A DNA stretch of 64,000 nt from Actinomadura macrotermitis (GCF_009604375.1 NZ_WEGH01000002.1:1202073-1266072); one strand, 5' to 3'. Counted from the stretch's first letter, positions 24,840-35,890 are shown. Numbers and translations are program-made. The notes: a model not told the origin generated them from the letters alone.

Positions 24840-26356
24840 GGCCCGCCCGGCGCCGGCTGGCCGGCGCGGCGGTCCTCGTGCCGGCGTTCGGCCTCGTGGT
24901 CTCGGGGCTGGTGGCGTTCGCCTCCGGCCAGGACGTCGACACGGTGGGCAAGGTCGCGTTCGTCAACAGGATGCAGGCGCCGCCGCTCGCCCCGTCCCAC
25001 ATCGACGGCGAAGGCCGGCGCGTCTTCGACCTCACCGTGCGGAAAGGACGGCGCGAGTTCGTCGCGGGCAGGCCGTCGCCGACCTGGGGCGTCAACGGCG
25101 GCTACCTCGGGCCGACGCTGCGCGCCAGGCGCGGCGAGAAGGTCCAGGTCAACGTGACCAACCAGGTGGGCGAGACGACCACCCTGCACTGGCACGGCAT
25201 GCACGTCCCGGCCGCGATGGACGGCGGCCCGCACCAGATGGTCGAGCCGGGGCGCACCTGGTCGCCGAAGTGGACGGTCGACCAGCCCGCCGCCACCCTC
25301 TGGTACCACCCGCACCTGCACGGCCGCACCGCGCAGCACGTCTATCGCGGCGTGTCCGGCATGTTCCTCGTCGACGACGGCGAGACGGCCGGGCTCCCCG
25401 CGCGCTACGGCGTGGACGACGTCCCGGTCATCGTGCAGGACCGCCGCTTCCACCACGGCCGGCTCGAGATGTCCGAGGACATGGCCGGCACCACCGGCTT
25501 CCTCGGTGACGAGCTCCTGGTGAACGGGGTACGCGGCCCTTACCTGGAGGTGACGACCGAGCGGATCCGGCTCCGGCTGCTCAACGGCTCGAACGCCCGG
25601 ATCTACAACTTCCGGTTCGCCGACGGCCGCCGGTTCCAGCAGGTCGGCTCGGACGGCGGCCTGCTCCCGGCGCCGTACACGACCGACCGGGTCCAGCTGT
25701 CGCCCGGCGAGCGCGCCGAGATCGTGGTGACCGTCAAGCCCGGCGAGCGGGCGGTGCTGCGCAGCGAGAAGCCGGCCACCGGCAGCGGGTTCGTCCAACG
25801 CGACGGCGGATCCGACCGGTTCGACGTGCTGCAGCTGCGGGCGGCGCCCACCCTCGCCGCCTCGCCCGCGGTCCCGGCGAAGCTGGCCGACGTGCCCCGC
25901 ATCCCCGAGAAGGAGGCGGTCCGGACCCGCACGTTCGAGCTCGCCGAGCACCGGATCAACGGCAGGACCATGGACATGGGCCGGATCGACGCCGAGGTGC
26001 GCAAGGGCACCACCGAGATCTGGGACGTGCGCAGCGGCGACGGGACCCTGCACAACTTCCACGTCCACGACGTCCAGTTCCAGGTGCTGTCGGTCAACGG
26101 CGACCCGCCGCCGCCGGGACTGGCCGGCTGGAAGGACACGGTGCTGCTGACCCCCGGCACGCGGATGCGCCTCATCATGCGCTTCGCCGACCACGCCGAC
26201 CCGAACGTGCCGTACATGTTCCACTGCCACCTGCTGTACCACGAGGACATGGGAATGATGGGCCAGTTCCTGGTCCTCGAACCGGGGCAGAAGGCCGGCC
26301 GCCCACCCGCCCCCGAGGCACAGGAGACGAGCACGCCGCACCACGGCCACGGCTGA
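24836..26356 (+). CDS. multicopper oxidase (laccase/CueO-like)
   Basis: 506 residues, three-cupredoxin layout. A signal peptide/anchor (about 5-30, RRRLAGAAVLVPAFGLVVSG) precedes the trinuclear-site motifs HWHG (118-121) and WYHPHLHG (156-163); near the C-terminus are HNFHVHDVQF (from about 406) and HCHLLYHEDMGMM (from about 463) with the T1 Cys and axial Met. It couples one-electron substrate oxidation to O2 reduction outside the membrane; Cu(I) detoxification is one option. A short His-rich tail (HHGHG) may bind copper. Coupled to the four-helix protein upstream. Confidence 0.94.
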   Translation: MRPARRRLAGAAVLVPAFGLVVSGLVAFASGQDVDTVGKVAFVNRMQAPPLAPSHIDGEGRRVFDLTVRKGRREFVAGRPSPTWGVNGGYLGPTLRARRGEKVQVNVTNQVGETTTLHWHGMHVPAAMDGGPHQMVEPGRTWSPKWTVDQPAATLWYHPHLHGRTAQHVYRGVSGMFLVDDGETAGLPARYGVDDVPVIVQDRRFHHGRLEMSEDMAGTTGFLGDELLVNGVRGPYLEVTTERIRLRLLNGSNARIYNFRFADGRRFQQVGSDGGLLPAPYTTDRVQLSPGERAEIVVTVKPGERAVLRSEKPATGSGFVQRDGGSDRFDVLQLRAAPTLAASPAVPAKLADVPRIPEKEAVRTRTFELAEHRINGRTMDMGRIDAEVRKGTTEIWDVRSGDGTLHNFHVHDVQFQVLSVNGDPPPPGLAGWKDTVLLTPGTRMRLIMRFADHADPNVPYMFHCHLLYHEDMGMMGQFLVLEPGQKAGRPPAPEAQETSTPHHGHG

Positions 26357-26370
26357 CGGACGGAACGAGG

Positions 26371-26398
26371 CCCTCTCTCCTCGCGCGGGGAGAGAGGG
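26371..26398. terminator. terminator between multicopper oxidase and ECF41 sigma genes
   Basis: CCCTCTCTCC (26371-26380) / GGAGAGAGGG (26389-26398), 10-bp stem with an 8-nt loop between two convergent genes. Confidence 0.7.
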
Positions 26399-26400
26399 GC

Positions 26401-27270
26401 TCAGCCGAGCAGCGAGGTCAGCTTGTCCGGGTTGCGGACGATGTCGAGCGCGGTGATCCGGCCGCCGTCCACGGTGAACGAGACCACGGTGAGGGTGCCG
26501 CTGGGCGCGTCGATCACCAGGCCGGGCGCGCCGTTGACCAGGACGACCCGCAGCACCTCCAGCGGGCGGCCGGTGAAGGCCAGCAGGAGCCGGGCGACCC
26601 GGTCGGCGCCCCGCTGGGCCCGCGGCAGCGCGTTGACCTTGCCGCCGCCGTCGGCGCGGCAGACGACCTCGGGATCGAGCAGGGCCAGCAGGCCCGCCAG
26701 GTCGCCCTCCTGGCAGGCGCCGGCGAACGCGGCCACGAGCTCGTGCTGCTCGGCGGGCGTCGGCGGGAACCGCGGCCGTCCCTCGGCGACGTTGCGGCGG
26801 GCCCGCGAGGCCAGCTGCCGCACGGCCGCCGGGGACCGGCCGACGACGTCGGCGACCTCGGGGAAGGGCATCCCGAACACGTCGTGCAGCAGGAACGCGG
26901 TCCGCTCGGCGGGGGACAGGCTCTCCAGGACCAGCAGCAGCGCCATGCTGACCGACTCGTCCAGGGTGACCCGCTCGGCCGGGTCGGGCACGGCGTCCTC
27001 CACGAGCGGCTCGGGCAGCCAGGTGCCGACGTAGCGCTCGCGCCGCACCCGGGCGCTGCCGAGCGCGTCCAGCGCGAGCCGGCCGACCGTCCTGGTCAGC
27101 CAGCCGCGCATGTTGCGGATCGCGCCGGGGTCCTCCAGGCCGCGCAGCCGGAACCACGCCTCCTGCACGCAGTCCTCGGCCTCGACCACCGACCCCAGCG
27201 TCGCGTACGCCACCCGCTCCAGCCGCGGCCGCTCGGCCTCGAAGACCGCGGCCAGCTCCTCCTCGGTCAC
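26401..27270 (-). CDS. sigJ: ECF41-group sigma factor with SnoaL-like C-terminus (SigJ-like)
   Basis: 289 residues. Sigma regions 2 and 4 fill about 1-165 (EAEDCVQEAWFRL, FLLHDVFGMPFPEVADVVGRSPAAVRQLASRAR). The rest is the NTF2/SnoaL-like domain of ECF41 factors. All three group signatures are present: WLPEP in the linker, DGGGK, and NPDKL near the end; the C-terminal domain both restrains and supports activity, replacing an anti-sigma factor. GTG 27270 follows GGGAGGGG. The usual adjacent carboxymuconolactone-decarboxylase-like partner is missing. Confidence 0.92.
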   Translation of the reverse strand: MTEEELAAVFEAERPRLERVAYATLGSVVEAEDCVQEAWFRLRGLEDPGAIRNMRGWLTRTVGRLALDALGSARVRRERYVGTWLPEPLVEDAVPDPAERVTLDESVSMALLLVLESLSPAERTAFLLHDVFGMPFPEVADVVGRSPAAVRQLASRARRNVAEGRPRFPPTPAEQHELVAAFAGACQEGDLAGLLALLDPEVVCRADGGGKVNALPRAQRGADRVARLLLAFTGRPLEVLRVVLVNGAPGLVIDAPSGTLTVVSFTVDGGRITALDIVRNPDKLTSLLG

Positions 27271-27365
27271 CGCCGCCCCTCCCGTCGAAGCCGGCCCGTG
27301 CCCACGACATCCGCTGCTCTCATGCCTGAGAGACGATCCGGCCCCTCGATGTGTGACATCCGAAC

Positions 27366-27440
27366 CGGCCCACGGTCCTGGCCGCGCTGCCCGGCGCCGG
27401 ACGCGGGTCCGCCGATGTGGTGCTCGGCAACGCCTTCGGC
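27366..27440 (+). pseudogene. fragment of a second nth (endonuclease III) gene
   Basis: About 75 bp, lying 608 bp upstream of the matching part of the intact nth gene (27974-28048). The in-frame translation reads ...[18 protein letters not shown] against [18 protein letters not shown] in Nth, including 24 consecutive identical bases at the end. It is the helix-hairpin-helix segment; the position of the catalytic lysine (RKTA) has become Gly. No flanking nth sequence is recognisable, so this is a decayed partial duplication in the sigJ-nth intergenic region (27271-27595), which otherwise holds nothing I recognise. Confidence 0.75.
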
Positions 27441-27582
27441 TCTCGCAAGGCTGACGGAGAACGCCCACCGCGCAACGGGCCAGGCAAAGCCTGCCCTTCC
27501 GATCGGCGGGGCGCTGTGGCGGAGCGTGAGGGCCTGCGGCGGCTCGGCGGCGGATGCCGCGGTCCACACCTGCAGAAGGCTT

Positions 27583-27588
27583 TAACCT
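27583..27588 (+). promoter_or_regulatory. -10 hexamer of leaderless nth promoter
   Basis: TAACCT 7 nt upstream of the nth ATG, with no Shine-Dalgarno between. Confidence 0.4.
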
Positions 27589-27595
27589 GGCGGGT

Positions 27596-28336
27596 ATGGC
27601 GACGGTGGAGACCCCGCGGGCGCGGGCTCGTAGGTTTGCGAACGAGACGCGGCTCGGGCTGGTGCGGCGGGCGCGGAAGACGGACCGGATCCTCCAGGAG
27701 ACCTACCCAGACGCGCACTGCGAGCTGAACTTCCAGAACCCCTTCCAGCTCCTGGTGGCCACCGTGCTGTCGGCGCAGACGACCGACAAGAGCGTCAACC
27801 TGGTCACCCCGACGCTGTTCGCGGCCTATCCCGCGCCCGAGGACCTCGCCGCCGCCGACCCCGAGAAGGTCGAGGCGATCTTGAAGCCGACCGGGTTCTA
27901 CCGCGCCAAGACCAAGTCGGTGATCGGGTTGTCGGCGGCGCTGCGCGACCGGTTCGGCGGTGAGGTCCCCGGCCGGCTCGCCGACCTGGTCACGCTGCCC
28001 GGCGTCGGGCGCAAGACCGCCAACGTGGTGCTCGGCAACGCCTTCGGCGTCCCCGGCATCACCGTCGACACCCACTTCGGCCGGCTCGTGCGGCGGTTCG
28101 GCTGGACCGAGGAGACCGATCCGGTGAAGGTGGAGTCGGTCGTGGCGGGGCTGTTCCCGCCGAAGGACTGGACGATGCTGTCGCACCGGCTGATCTGGCA
28201 CGGCCGCCGGATCTGCCACGCGCGGCGCCCCGCGTGCGGGGTGTGCCCGCTCGCCAAGCTGTGCCCGTCCTACGGCGAGGGGCCGATCGACGCCAAGACG
28301 GCGCGCAAGCTGGTCCGGGACCGCTCGTTCGCGTGA
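27596..28336 (+). CDS. nth: endonuclease III
   Basis: 246 residues. It is a bifunctional base-excision DNA glycosylase/AP lyase acting on oxidised pyrimidines. Visible are [17 protein letters not shown], the helix-hairpin-helix [18 protein letters not shown] with catalytic Lys, the catalytic Asp in TVDTHFGRL, and the [4Fe-4S] loop C-x6-C-x2-C-x5-C ([17 protein letters not shown]). The N-terminal 25 residues ([21 protein letters not shown]) are a basic extension common in actinobacteria. Followed after 27 bp by a CoA-type Nudix gene, as in Rv3674c-Rv3672c, although the thioredoxin-like gene found between them in mycobacteria is absent. Confidence 0.96.
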   Translation: MATVETPRARARRFANETRLGLVRRARKTDRILQETYPDAHCELNFQNPFQLLVATVLSAQTTDKSVNLVTPTLFAAYPAPEDLAAADPEKVEAILKPTGFYRAKTKSVIGLSAALRDRFGGEVPGRLADLVTLPGVGRKTANVVLGNAFGVPGITVDTHFGRLVRRFGWTEETDPVKVESVVAGLFPPKDWTMLSHRLIWHGRRICHARRPACGVCPLAKLCPSYGEGPIDAKTARKLVRDRSFA

Positions 28337-28363
28337 CCGGGAACTAACGGAGAGGGGACGGGG

Positions 28364-29038
28364 TTGGTTAAAGGCGTGACCGAGACCGCCAGCACCCCGC
28401 CCGCATGGCTCGACCGCTTCCGCGCCGAGGCGCCGCGGCTGCCGGTGCCCCCGGCGCTCGTCCCGCCCGACGGCGTCGGCCGCGCCGCCGCCGTGCTGCT
28501 GCTGTTCGGCGAGGGCCCGGACGGTCCCGACATCCTGCTCACCGAGCGGGCCGTGACGCTGAACAAGCACGCCGGGCAGCCGGCCTTCCCCGGCGGCCGC
28601 ATCGACCCCGGCGACGACGGTCCGGTCGGCGCGGCGCTGCGCGAGGCGTGGGAGGAGACCGGCGTCGAGCCGGCCGGCGTGGACGTGCTCTGCACGCTGC
28701 CCGAGCTGTACCTGCCGCACAGCGAGCACCGCGTCACGCCCGTCGCCGGCTGGTGGCGCGAACCTTCGGAGATCGCGCCGGGGCATCCCGGGGAGGTCGC
28801 CACCGTCGCCCGCGTCCCGATCGGCGAGCTCGCCGACCCCGCCAACCGGCTGACCGTCCGGCACCCGTCGGGGCTGAGGATGGGCCCGGCGTTCCGTGCC
28901 GGGTCCATGCTGATCTGGGGTTTCACCGCCGGGCTGCTCACCCAGGTGCTCGCCGCGGGCGGCTGGGAGCGCCCCTGGGACGCCGGACATGTCGAGGACC
29001 TCCCGGAAGAGGTGCTGGACCTGGCGGCGCGCGGGTAG
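28364..29038 (+). CDS. Nudix hydrolase, CoA pyrophosphatase type
   Basis: 224 residues. The Nudix box reads GGRIDPGDDGPVGAALREAWEETGVEP (G-x5-E replaced by D in the first part, REAWEETG intact), preceded by the CoA-specific NUDT7/NudL signature LLTERAVTLNKHAGQPAFPGG. It is expected to split CoA and derivatives to 4'-phosphopantetheine. TTG 28364 follows GGAGAGGGGACGG; GTG 28376 is an alternative. Same place as Rv3672c, just upstream of marP. Confidence 0.9.
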   Translation: MVKGVTETASTPPAWLDRFRAEAPRLPVPPALVPPDGVGRAAAVLLLFGEGPDGPDILLTERAVTLNKHAGQPAFPGGRIDPGDDGPVGAALREAWEETGVEPAGVDVLCTLPELYLPHSEHRVTPVAGWWREPSEIAPGHPGEVATVARVPIGELADPANRLTVRHPSGLRMGPAFRAGSMLIWGFTAGLLTQVLAAGGWERPWDAGHVEDLPEEVLDLAARG

Positions 29039-29119
29039 TCCCGTACGGCTACGCCGGTGAGCGCAATCTGGTCCGGCGAGGGGACGTGAACAGGGCGTCC
29101 CGGGCTATACGGTGAAGCG

Positions 29120-30316
29120 GTGCTGGGCGACCACCTTCTCGACCTCATCCTCCTCGTGCTCGTCGTGCTGTTCGCCGTCTCGGGTTACCGGCAGGGGTTC
29201 ATCGTGAGCCTGCTGAGCTTCGGGGGTTTCGTCGGCGGTGGTGTCATCGGGGTGCTCATCGCGCCGCCGATCGCCGAGGCGACGGTGAGCGGCGCCGCGC
29301 AGCAGGCGCTGCTGGCGATCGTGGTGGCGTTCCTGGCCGCGACCCTCGGCCAGCTCATCGCGTCCTCGCTCGGCGCGGTGCTGCGCAACCGGGTGACCGG
29401 GATGAACGCGCGGTCGGCGGACGCCGCGGGCGGCGCGGTGGTGAGCGCGCTGTCGCTGCTGACCGTCGCCTGGTTCTTCGGGTCGCTGGTGGCGACCTCC
29501 GACATCAAGCCGGTGCGCACCCAGGTGCGCTCCTCCTCCATCATCAAGGGCATCAACGGCATGATGCCCATGCAGGCGCAGAACTGGTTCAACTCCTTCC
29601 GCGGCTTCGTCCGCAACAGCGAGTTCCCGCAGGTCTTCAACGGCCTCGGCGGCGAGTCGTTCACCGAGGTGCCGCCGCCCAACGACGCGATCTTGAACAC
29701 CGAGCGGCTGCTCGCGGCCAAGAAGAGCATCGTCAAGATCGTCAGCACCGCGCCGCGCTGCCAGCGCCGCATCGAGGGCACCGGGTTCGTCTTCGCGCCC
29801 GAGCGCGTCATGACCAACGCGCACGTGGTGGCGGGCGCGCGCGGCGCGTCCATCGTCGCCTCGCTGAGCGGCGCCCGCGACAAGGGCCGGGTCGTGCTGT
29901 ACGACCCCAAGCGCGACGTGGCGATCCTGCACGTGCCGGGCCTGAAGGCGCCCGCGCTGAAGTTCGCCGGGCCGGCCCGGGTGCGCGACGACGCGATCAT
30001 CGCCGGGTTCCCCAAGAACCACCCGTTCACCGCGCTGGCCGCCCGCATCCGCGCCCGGCAGACCGCGCGCGGCCAGGACATCTACCACAGCGGCATGGTC
30101 AGCCGGGAGATCTACGCGCTGCGCGGCAAGGTCGAGCCGGGCAACTCCGGCGGCCCGCTGCTGTCCTCCGACGGCCGCGTCTACGGCGTGATCTTCGCGG
30201 CGGCGCTGGACGCCGACTCCACCGGCTACGCGCTCACCGCCGAGGAGGTCGCGCCGGACGCGCGCGCGGGCGCCACCTCGACCATGCCGGTCGACACCGG
30301 CGACTGCTCGGACTGA
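29120..30316 (+). CDS. marP: MarP-type membrane serine protease
   Basis: 398 residues. Four membrane helices with CvpA-like sequence (about 5-125) lead to a periplasmic chymotrypsin-fold protease. The catalytic triad is His235 (TNAHVVAG), Asp266 (KRDVAIL) and Ser343 (GNSGGPLL), nearly the residue numbers of M. tuberculosis MarP. Cys214 and Cys396 match the activity-controlling disulfide. MarP supports acid resistance by processing cell-wall proteins. The GTG start lies 6 nt after TACGGT (29108-29113), consistent with a leaderless transcript. Confidence 0.95.
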   Translation: MLGDHLLDLILLVLVVLFAVSGYRQGFIVSLLSFGGFVGGGVIGVLIAPPIAEATVSGAAQQALLAIVVAFLAATLGQLIASSLGAVLRNRVTGMNARSADAAGGAVVSALSLLTVAWFFGSLVATSDIKPVRTQVRSSSIIKGINGMMPMQAQNWFNSFRGFVRNSEFPQVFNGLGGESFTEVPPPNDAILNTERLLAAKKSIVKIVSTAPRCQRRIEGTGFVFAPERVMTNAHVVAGARGASIVASLSGARDKGRVVLYDPKRDVAILHVPGLKAPALKFAGPARVRDDAIIAGFPKNHPFTALAARIRARQTARGQDIYHSGMVSREIYALRGKVEPGNSGGPLLSSDGRVYGVIFAAALDADSTGYALTAEEVAPDARAGATSTMPVDTGDCSD

Positions 30317-30382
30317 CCCGCGGCGGCCCTGCGGTCGCTGCTACCGGTTCGCGGCCGGCCGGCTGCCCGGCGGTTGTCCGGA

Positions 30383-30844
30383 CTACCCGGCGGGTGTCAG
30401 CCGGACGGTCCCGGCGGGATCCGGCTCGTCGCGCAGCGCGCGCGCTGCGCGGATGACGCCCGCGACGTCGACACCGTAGGGCGGGTCGTCCGCGTACGGC
30501 TCCAGCCGCTCGGCCGCGCGGTCCAGCAGAGCGCGCGCGCCGCGCTCGTTGCCGCGCCGCAGATGCGTGATGCCGACGGCGACCTGCGCGAGGCCCCGCC
30601 ACAGCTCGCGCTCGGGTTCCGGCGCGGCCTTCCAGACCGCCTCCAGTACCTCGTGGGCGTGGAAGGGACGGTCGTCGTCCAGCAGCCGCTGCGCCTCGGC
30701 CACGCCTTCGGCGGGCGTCAGGGTCAGCTCGTCGGGCATCGTCGGGACGCCTGGCGCGCCGTGCGGCAGCGGGCGGCCGTAGGCGTCGCGCGGGCGGGCG
30801 TTGCGGGCCCGGCCGCTCTCGTCGCGGTCGCGGTCGCGCGTCAC
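30383..30844 (-). CDS. DUF309 protein
   Basis: 153 residues. An N-terminal charged, disordered stretch (TRDRDRDESGRARNARPRDAY) precedes the DUF309 helical domain (about 45-125): EAQRLLDDDRPFHAHEVLEAVWKAAP and WRGLAQVAVGITHLRRGN, with the diagnostic H-x-H-E-V-x-E. Function unknown; histidines suggest metal binding. The GTG start overlaps the stop of the epoxide-hydrolase gene (GTGA, 30844-30841), so expression is coupled to it. Confidence 0.85.
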   Translation of the reverse strand: MTRDRDRDESGRARNARPRDAYGRPLPHGAPGVPTMPDELTLTPAEGVAEAQRLLDDDRPFHAHEVLEAVWKAAPEPERELWRGLAQVAVGITHLRRGNERGARALLDRAAERLEPYADDPPYGVDVAGVIRAARALRDEPDPAGTVRLTPAG

Positions 30845-31764
30845 AGCTCGGGCTCGGGGTCGGAGAGCCAGCGGGTGAGCTGGGCGTCGAACGCCTGCGG
30901 CCGCTCCTGGTGCGGGAAGTGCCCGGCGCCCTCGATGAGCTTCCACCGGTACGGCGCGGACACATAGCGGCCCGAGCCCTGCGCGCTCACCGGCAGCGTG
31001 AAGCGGTCCAGCGCGCCGTGCAGCTGGAGGGTCGGCACCCGGATCTGCCCGCGCATGCGCTGCGCGTAGCGGATGCCGTCCGGGCGCGGCCGCGAGCGCA
31101 GCAGCCACCGGTGGTACTCCAGCGCGCAGTGCGCCACCCCGGGGACCTGCGCGGCGCGCCGGACGGCCCGCTCGGTCCCCGCGTCCGGCCAGCCCGGCCC
31201 GGACCAGGAGTGCAGCAGCCGGCCGACCAGCGACGCGTCGTCGCGGACCAGCCGCCGCTCGGGCCACATCGGCACCTGGAAGCCCAGGGCGTGCCGGGCC
31301 GCCCAGCCCTGCCCGAGCGGGTCGCCGCGCAGGGCCTGCCGCAGCCGCAGGGGGTGCGGCGCGGAGACGACGGCGATGCGCTGCACGACCTTCGGGTGGT
31401 AGACGGCCATCGTCCACGCCACCAGGCCGCCCCAGTCGTGCCCGACGACGATGGCGTTGGCCTCCCCGAGCGCGCGCACGAGCCCGGCCGCGTCCGCGGC
31501 GCCCGTCATGAGGTCGTAGCCGCGGCGCGGCTTGTCGCTGCCGCCGTAGCCGCGCAGGTCGACCGCCACCGCCCGGTAGCCCGCCTCGGCCAGCGAGACG
31601 AGCTGGTTGTGCCACGACCACCAGAACTCGGGGAAGCCGTGCAGCAGCAGCACCAGCGGCCCCTCCCCGGCTTCGGCGAGATGGAACCGGGTGCCGCCGG
31701 CGCTGACCGTGCGATGCGTCCAGGGCCCGTCGATCTCGACGGCGGACGCGTCGTACCCGGCCAC
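30841..31764 (-). CDS. ephE: alpha/beta hydrolase, epoxide hydrolase type
   Basis: 307 residues. The oxyanion block is LLLHGFPEFWWSW (HGFPEF typical of epoxide hydrolases), nucleophile Asp in VGHDWGG, and the catalytic His in GAGHFPHQERP. It matches EphE (Rv3670), adjacent to MarP in mycobacteria as here. The cap lacks obvious paired tyrosines that I can place with certainty, so epoxide activity is inferred. Preceded 4 bp upstream by the membrane protein gene and followed by coupled DUF309. Confidence 0.87.
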   Translation of the reverse strand: MAGYDASAVEIDGPWTHRTVSAGGTRFHLAEAGEGPLVLLLHGFPEFWWSWHNQLVSLAEAGYRAVAVDLRGYGGSDKPRRGYDLMTGAADAAGLVRALGEANAIVVGHDWGGLVAWTMAVYHPKVVQRIAVVSAPHPLRLRQALRGDPLGQGWAARHALGFQVPMWPERRLVRDDASLVGRLLHSWSGPGWPDAGTERAVRRAAQVPGVAHCALEYHRWLLRSRPRPDGIRYAQRMRGQIRVPTLQLHGALDRFTLPVSAQGSGRYVSAPYRWKLIEGAGHFPHQERPQAFDAQLTRWLSDPEPEL

Positions 31765-31768
31765 CCGG

Positions 31769-32200
31769 TCAGTCCGTCAGCGCGGGGGCGTCCGAGTCGC
31801 CGCGCTTGCGCAGCATGGTGAAGTCGTCCTTGAGCGTCTTGCGGGTGCGCCTGGCCCCCTCGATCTTGCGGACCCGCCAGTAGCCGATCGCGATCAGCAC
31901 GGCGGCCAGCACCAGGTAGACGCCCGCCACGATGAGGAACGCCGCCCAGTGCCACACGCCGAGCGCGACCAGGCCGTAGGCGGCCGCGATCGACAGCAGG
32001 ATGACGATCAGGCCGCCGATCAGCGCGGCGACGCTGAACATCGCGCCGCCGAGCGCGGCCTTCTTGGCGTCGCCCTTCAGCTCCATCTTGGCCAGGTCGA
32101 TCTCCGCCCTGACCAGCTCGGACACGCTGCTGGACGCCAGCGCGACCAGTTCGCCGAGGGACTTGTCCTCGACGCGGTCGCCCGGTAGTGCCTCGGACAT
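31769..32200 (-). CDS. phage-holin-superfamily membrane protein (Rv3669-like)
   Basis: 143 residues. An N-terminal helix (SLGELVALASSSVSELVRAEIDLAKMEL) typical of the 'phage holin family/DUF1469' proteins is followed by two membrane helices (about 48-75 and 82-107) and a basic tail (RKIEGARRTRKTLKDDFTMLRKR). The family name is historical and no lysis role is implied. ATG 32200 follows GGAAGGAGAAAGCGAT. First gene of a unit with ephE and the DUF309 gene. Confidence 0.87.
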   Translation of the reverse strand: MSEALPGDRVEDKSLGELVALASSSVSELVRAEIDLAKMELKGDAKKAALGGAMFSVAALIGGLIVILLSIAAAYGLVALGVWHWAAFLIVAGVYLVLAAVLIAIGYWRVRKIEGARRTRKTLKDDFTMLRKRGDSDAPALTD

Positions 32201-32314
32201 ATCGCTTTCTCCTTCCAGGGACCCGGCTCCAGGACCGGCCCTCAGCCTGGCAGCCGGGCGGTTCGCCTGGCCACCCGGTGTCACCACCACCACCGCACCG
32301 GAGGCGGCTCGCGC

Positions 32315-33544
32315 TCAGTTCGTCGCGTCCTCGCGCGCGCGCTCACGCACCCTCCTCCGGAAGGTGACGGCCGCAGCCGCTGAAGCGAGAACACTCGCGA
32401 TCAGGACCGCTGTCGTCACTCTCTCGAATTGTGCGGGGTCGGGATAGGCCAAACCGCCGATCAACAAGGAAACGGTGAAACCGACCCCGGCGAGCATCGC
32501 GACCCCCGCGATCTCCCGCCAGCGCAGTTCCTCCCCGAGCGTGGCCAGGCCGAGCCGGACGGCCGTCCAGGCACCGCCGAGGACGCCCACGAACTTACCG
32601 ATCACCAGTCCGGCGATCACGCCCAGGGCCACCCGGTCCTGCAGCACCCCGGTGAGCGCGGCCCCGCCGAGCGCGACGCCCGCCGACAGGAACGCGAACA
32701 CCGGCACCGCGAACCCGGCCGAGAAGGGCCGCAGCACATGGTCGGCGCGCTCGGCGTTGGTCGGCCGGCCGTCCGGCGGCTCCCGGCTGGAGGTCAGCAT
32801 GCCGAGCGCCACCCCGGCGACGGTCGCGTGGATGCCGCTGCGCTGCACGCAGTACCAGGCGAGCAGCGCGACCGGCGCGTAGATCCAGGGGGAGCGCACG
32901 CCCCGGGCCTGCAGGACGCCGTAGACCGCGATCAGCGCGACGCCCGCCAGCAGCGGCAGCAGGTTCAGCGAGCCGCTGTAGAACAGCGCGATGATGGTGA
33001 TGGCGATGAGGTCGTCCACCACCGCGAGCGTCAGCAGGAACGCCCGCAGCGGCGCCGGGCAGGAGGAGAACGTCACCGCCAGCACCGCCAGCGCGAACGC
33101 GATGTCGGTGGCCGTCGGCACCGCCCAGCCCCGCAGCGCGCCGTCCACGCCTGCGCTCACCATCAGGAAGACCAGCGCGGGGAACACCACGCCCGACACC
33201 GCCGCGATCACCGGCAGCGCTGCATCACGCGGATCGCGCAACTCGCCGTGCGTGAGCTCCTCGCGCAGTTCCAGCCCTGCCATGAAGAAGAAGAGCGCGA
33301 GCAGTCCGCCCGACGCCCAGTGCTGCAGGTCCATGTGCTCGAGGTGCAGCCACTCCGGGCTGATCTCGTAGGACCGCAGCCGCTCGTAAGCATCGGACCA
33401 GGGGGTGTTCGCCCAGATCAGCGCGGCGATGGTGGCGGCCAGCATGATGATGCCGCCGACCGTCTCGGTGCGCAGCGCCTCGGCCAGGTTGCGGCTGTAG
33501 CGGGCGGTCGGCCGGAACGGCCAGCTGGCAGTAGGACGCGGCAT
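32315..33544 (-). CDS. nhaA: Na+/H+ antiporter NhaA
   Basis: 409 residues, about 12 membrane helices. Family motifs: TETVGGIIMLAATIAALIWANTPW, FFFMAGLELREELTHGELRD, the ion-binding region TATDIAFALAVLAV (Asp133 equivalent) and VVDDLIAITIIALFYS (Asp163/164 equivalents), and GVGFTVSLLIGGLAY at the end. It exports Na+ or Li+ in exchange for protons and aids alkaline and salt tolerance. Monocistronic by spacing. Confidence 0.96.
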   Translation of the reverse strand: MPRPTASWPFRPTARYSRNLAEALRTETVGGIIMLAATIAALIWANTPWSDAYERLRSYEISPEWLHLEHMDLQHWASGGLLALFFFMAGLELREELTHGELRDPRDAALPVIAAVSGVVFPALVFLMVSAGVDGALRGWAVPTATDIAFALAVLAVTFSSCPAPLRAFLLTLAVVDDLIAITIIALFYSGSLNLLPLLAGVALIAVYGVLQARGVRSPWIYAPVALLAWYCVQRSGIHATVAGVALGMLTSSREPPDGRPTNAERADHVLRPFSAGFAVPVFAFLSAGVALGGAALTGVLQDRVALGVIAGLVIGKFVGVLGGAWTAVRLGLATLGEELRWREIAGVAMLAGVGFTVSLLIGGLAYPDPAQFERVTTAVLIASVLASAAAAVTFRRRVRERAREDATN

Positions 33545-33675
33545 GAATCCCCCGGAAGGCAGGCGAACGGGTCAGGGCGTCGCCCACCCCCGAACCGGGA
33601 CGGGCCACCCCACGCCGACCAGACTTCCCGGCACACCTGTCCAGGAGCGTACCCGGATGATCACCCCCTAAGCGC

Positions 33676-33712
33676 GTGCGGGGCCCGCCCGGAATCCGGG
33701 CGGGCCCCGCAC
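33676..33712 (-). terminator. terminator of acs
   Basis: 17-bp perfect stem GTGCGGGGCCCGCCCGG / CCGGGCGGGCCCCGCAC with a 3-nt loop, 8 bp beyond the acs stop codon on the minus strand. Confidence 0.8.
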
Positions 33713-33719
33713 GGCCGGG

Positions 33720-35690
<1,971 letters not shown>

Positions 35691-35884
35691 AGGTACTCCT
35701 CGCTAACCGAAAGAGACTCCCGGAAAGCCCACTCCACCAGGGGATCCCCCCGGTGGGCAAGCGTTCCCTGACGACTCTGGCAGGGGGTGCCGGGCGCTCC
35801 AGATGCTATGTGATGCCCGACACAGCAGGCCTTCCCGGGCCGCGGGCGCGGGAACCCGGGGCACGAACGCCTCCCCCGACCGCA

Positions 35885-35890
35885 TAAAGT
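35885..35890 (+). promoter_or_regulatory. -10 hexamer of leaderless promoter for the Fic-like gene
   Basis: TAAAGT 7 nt upstream of the GTG start at 35898, with no ribosome site between. Confidence 0.4.

Noticed and set aside
31769..32200. Prophage because of the phage-holin family name
   Set aside because: The gene belongs to the conserved chromosomal marP-ephE neighbourhood and no other phage gene is present.
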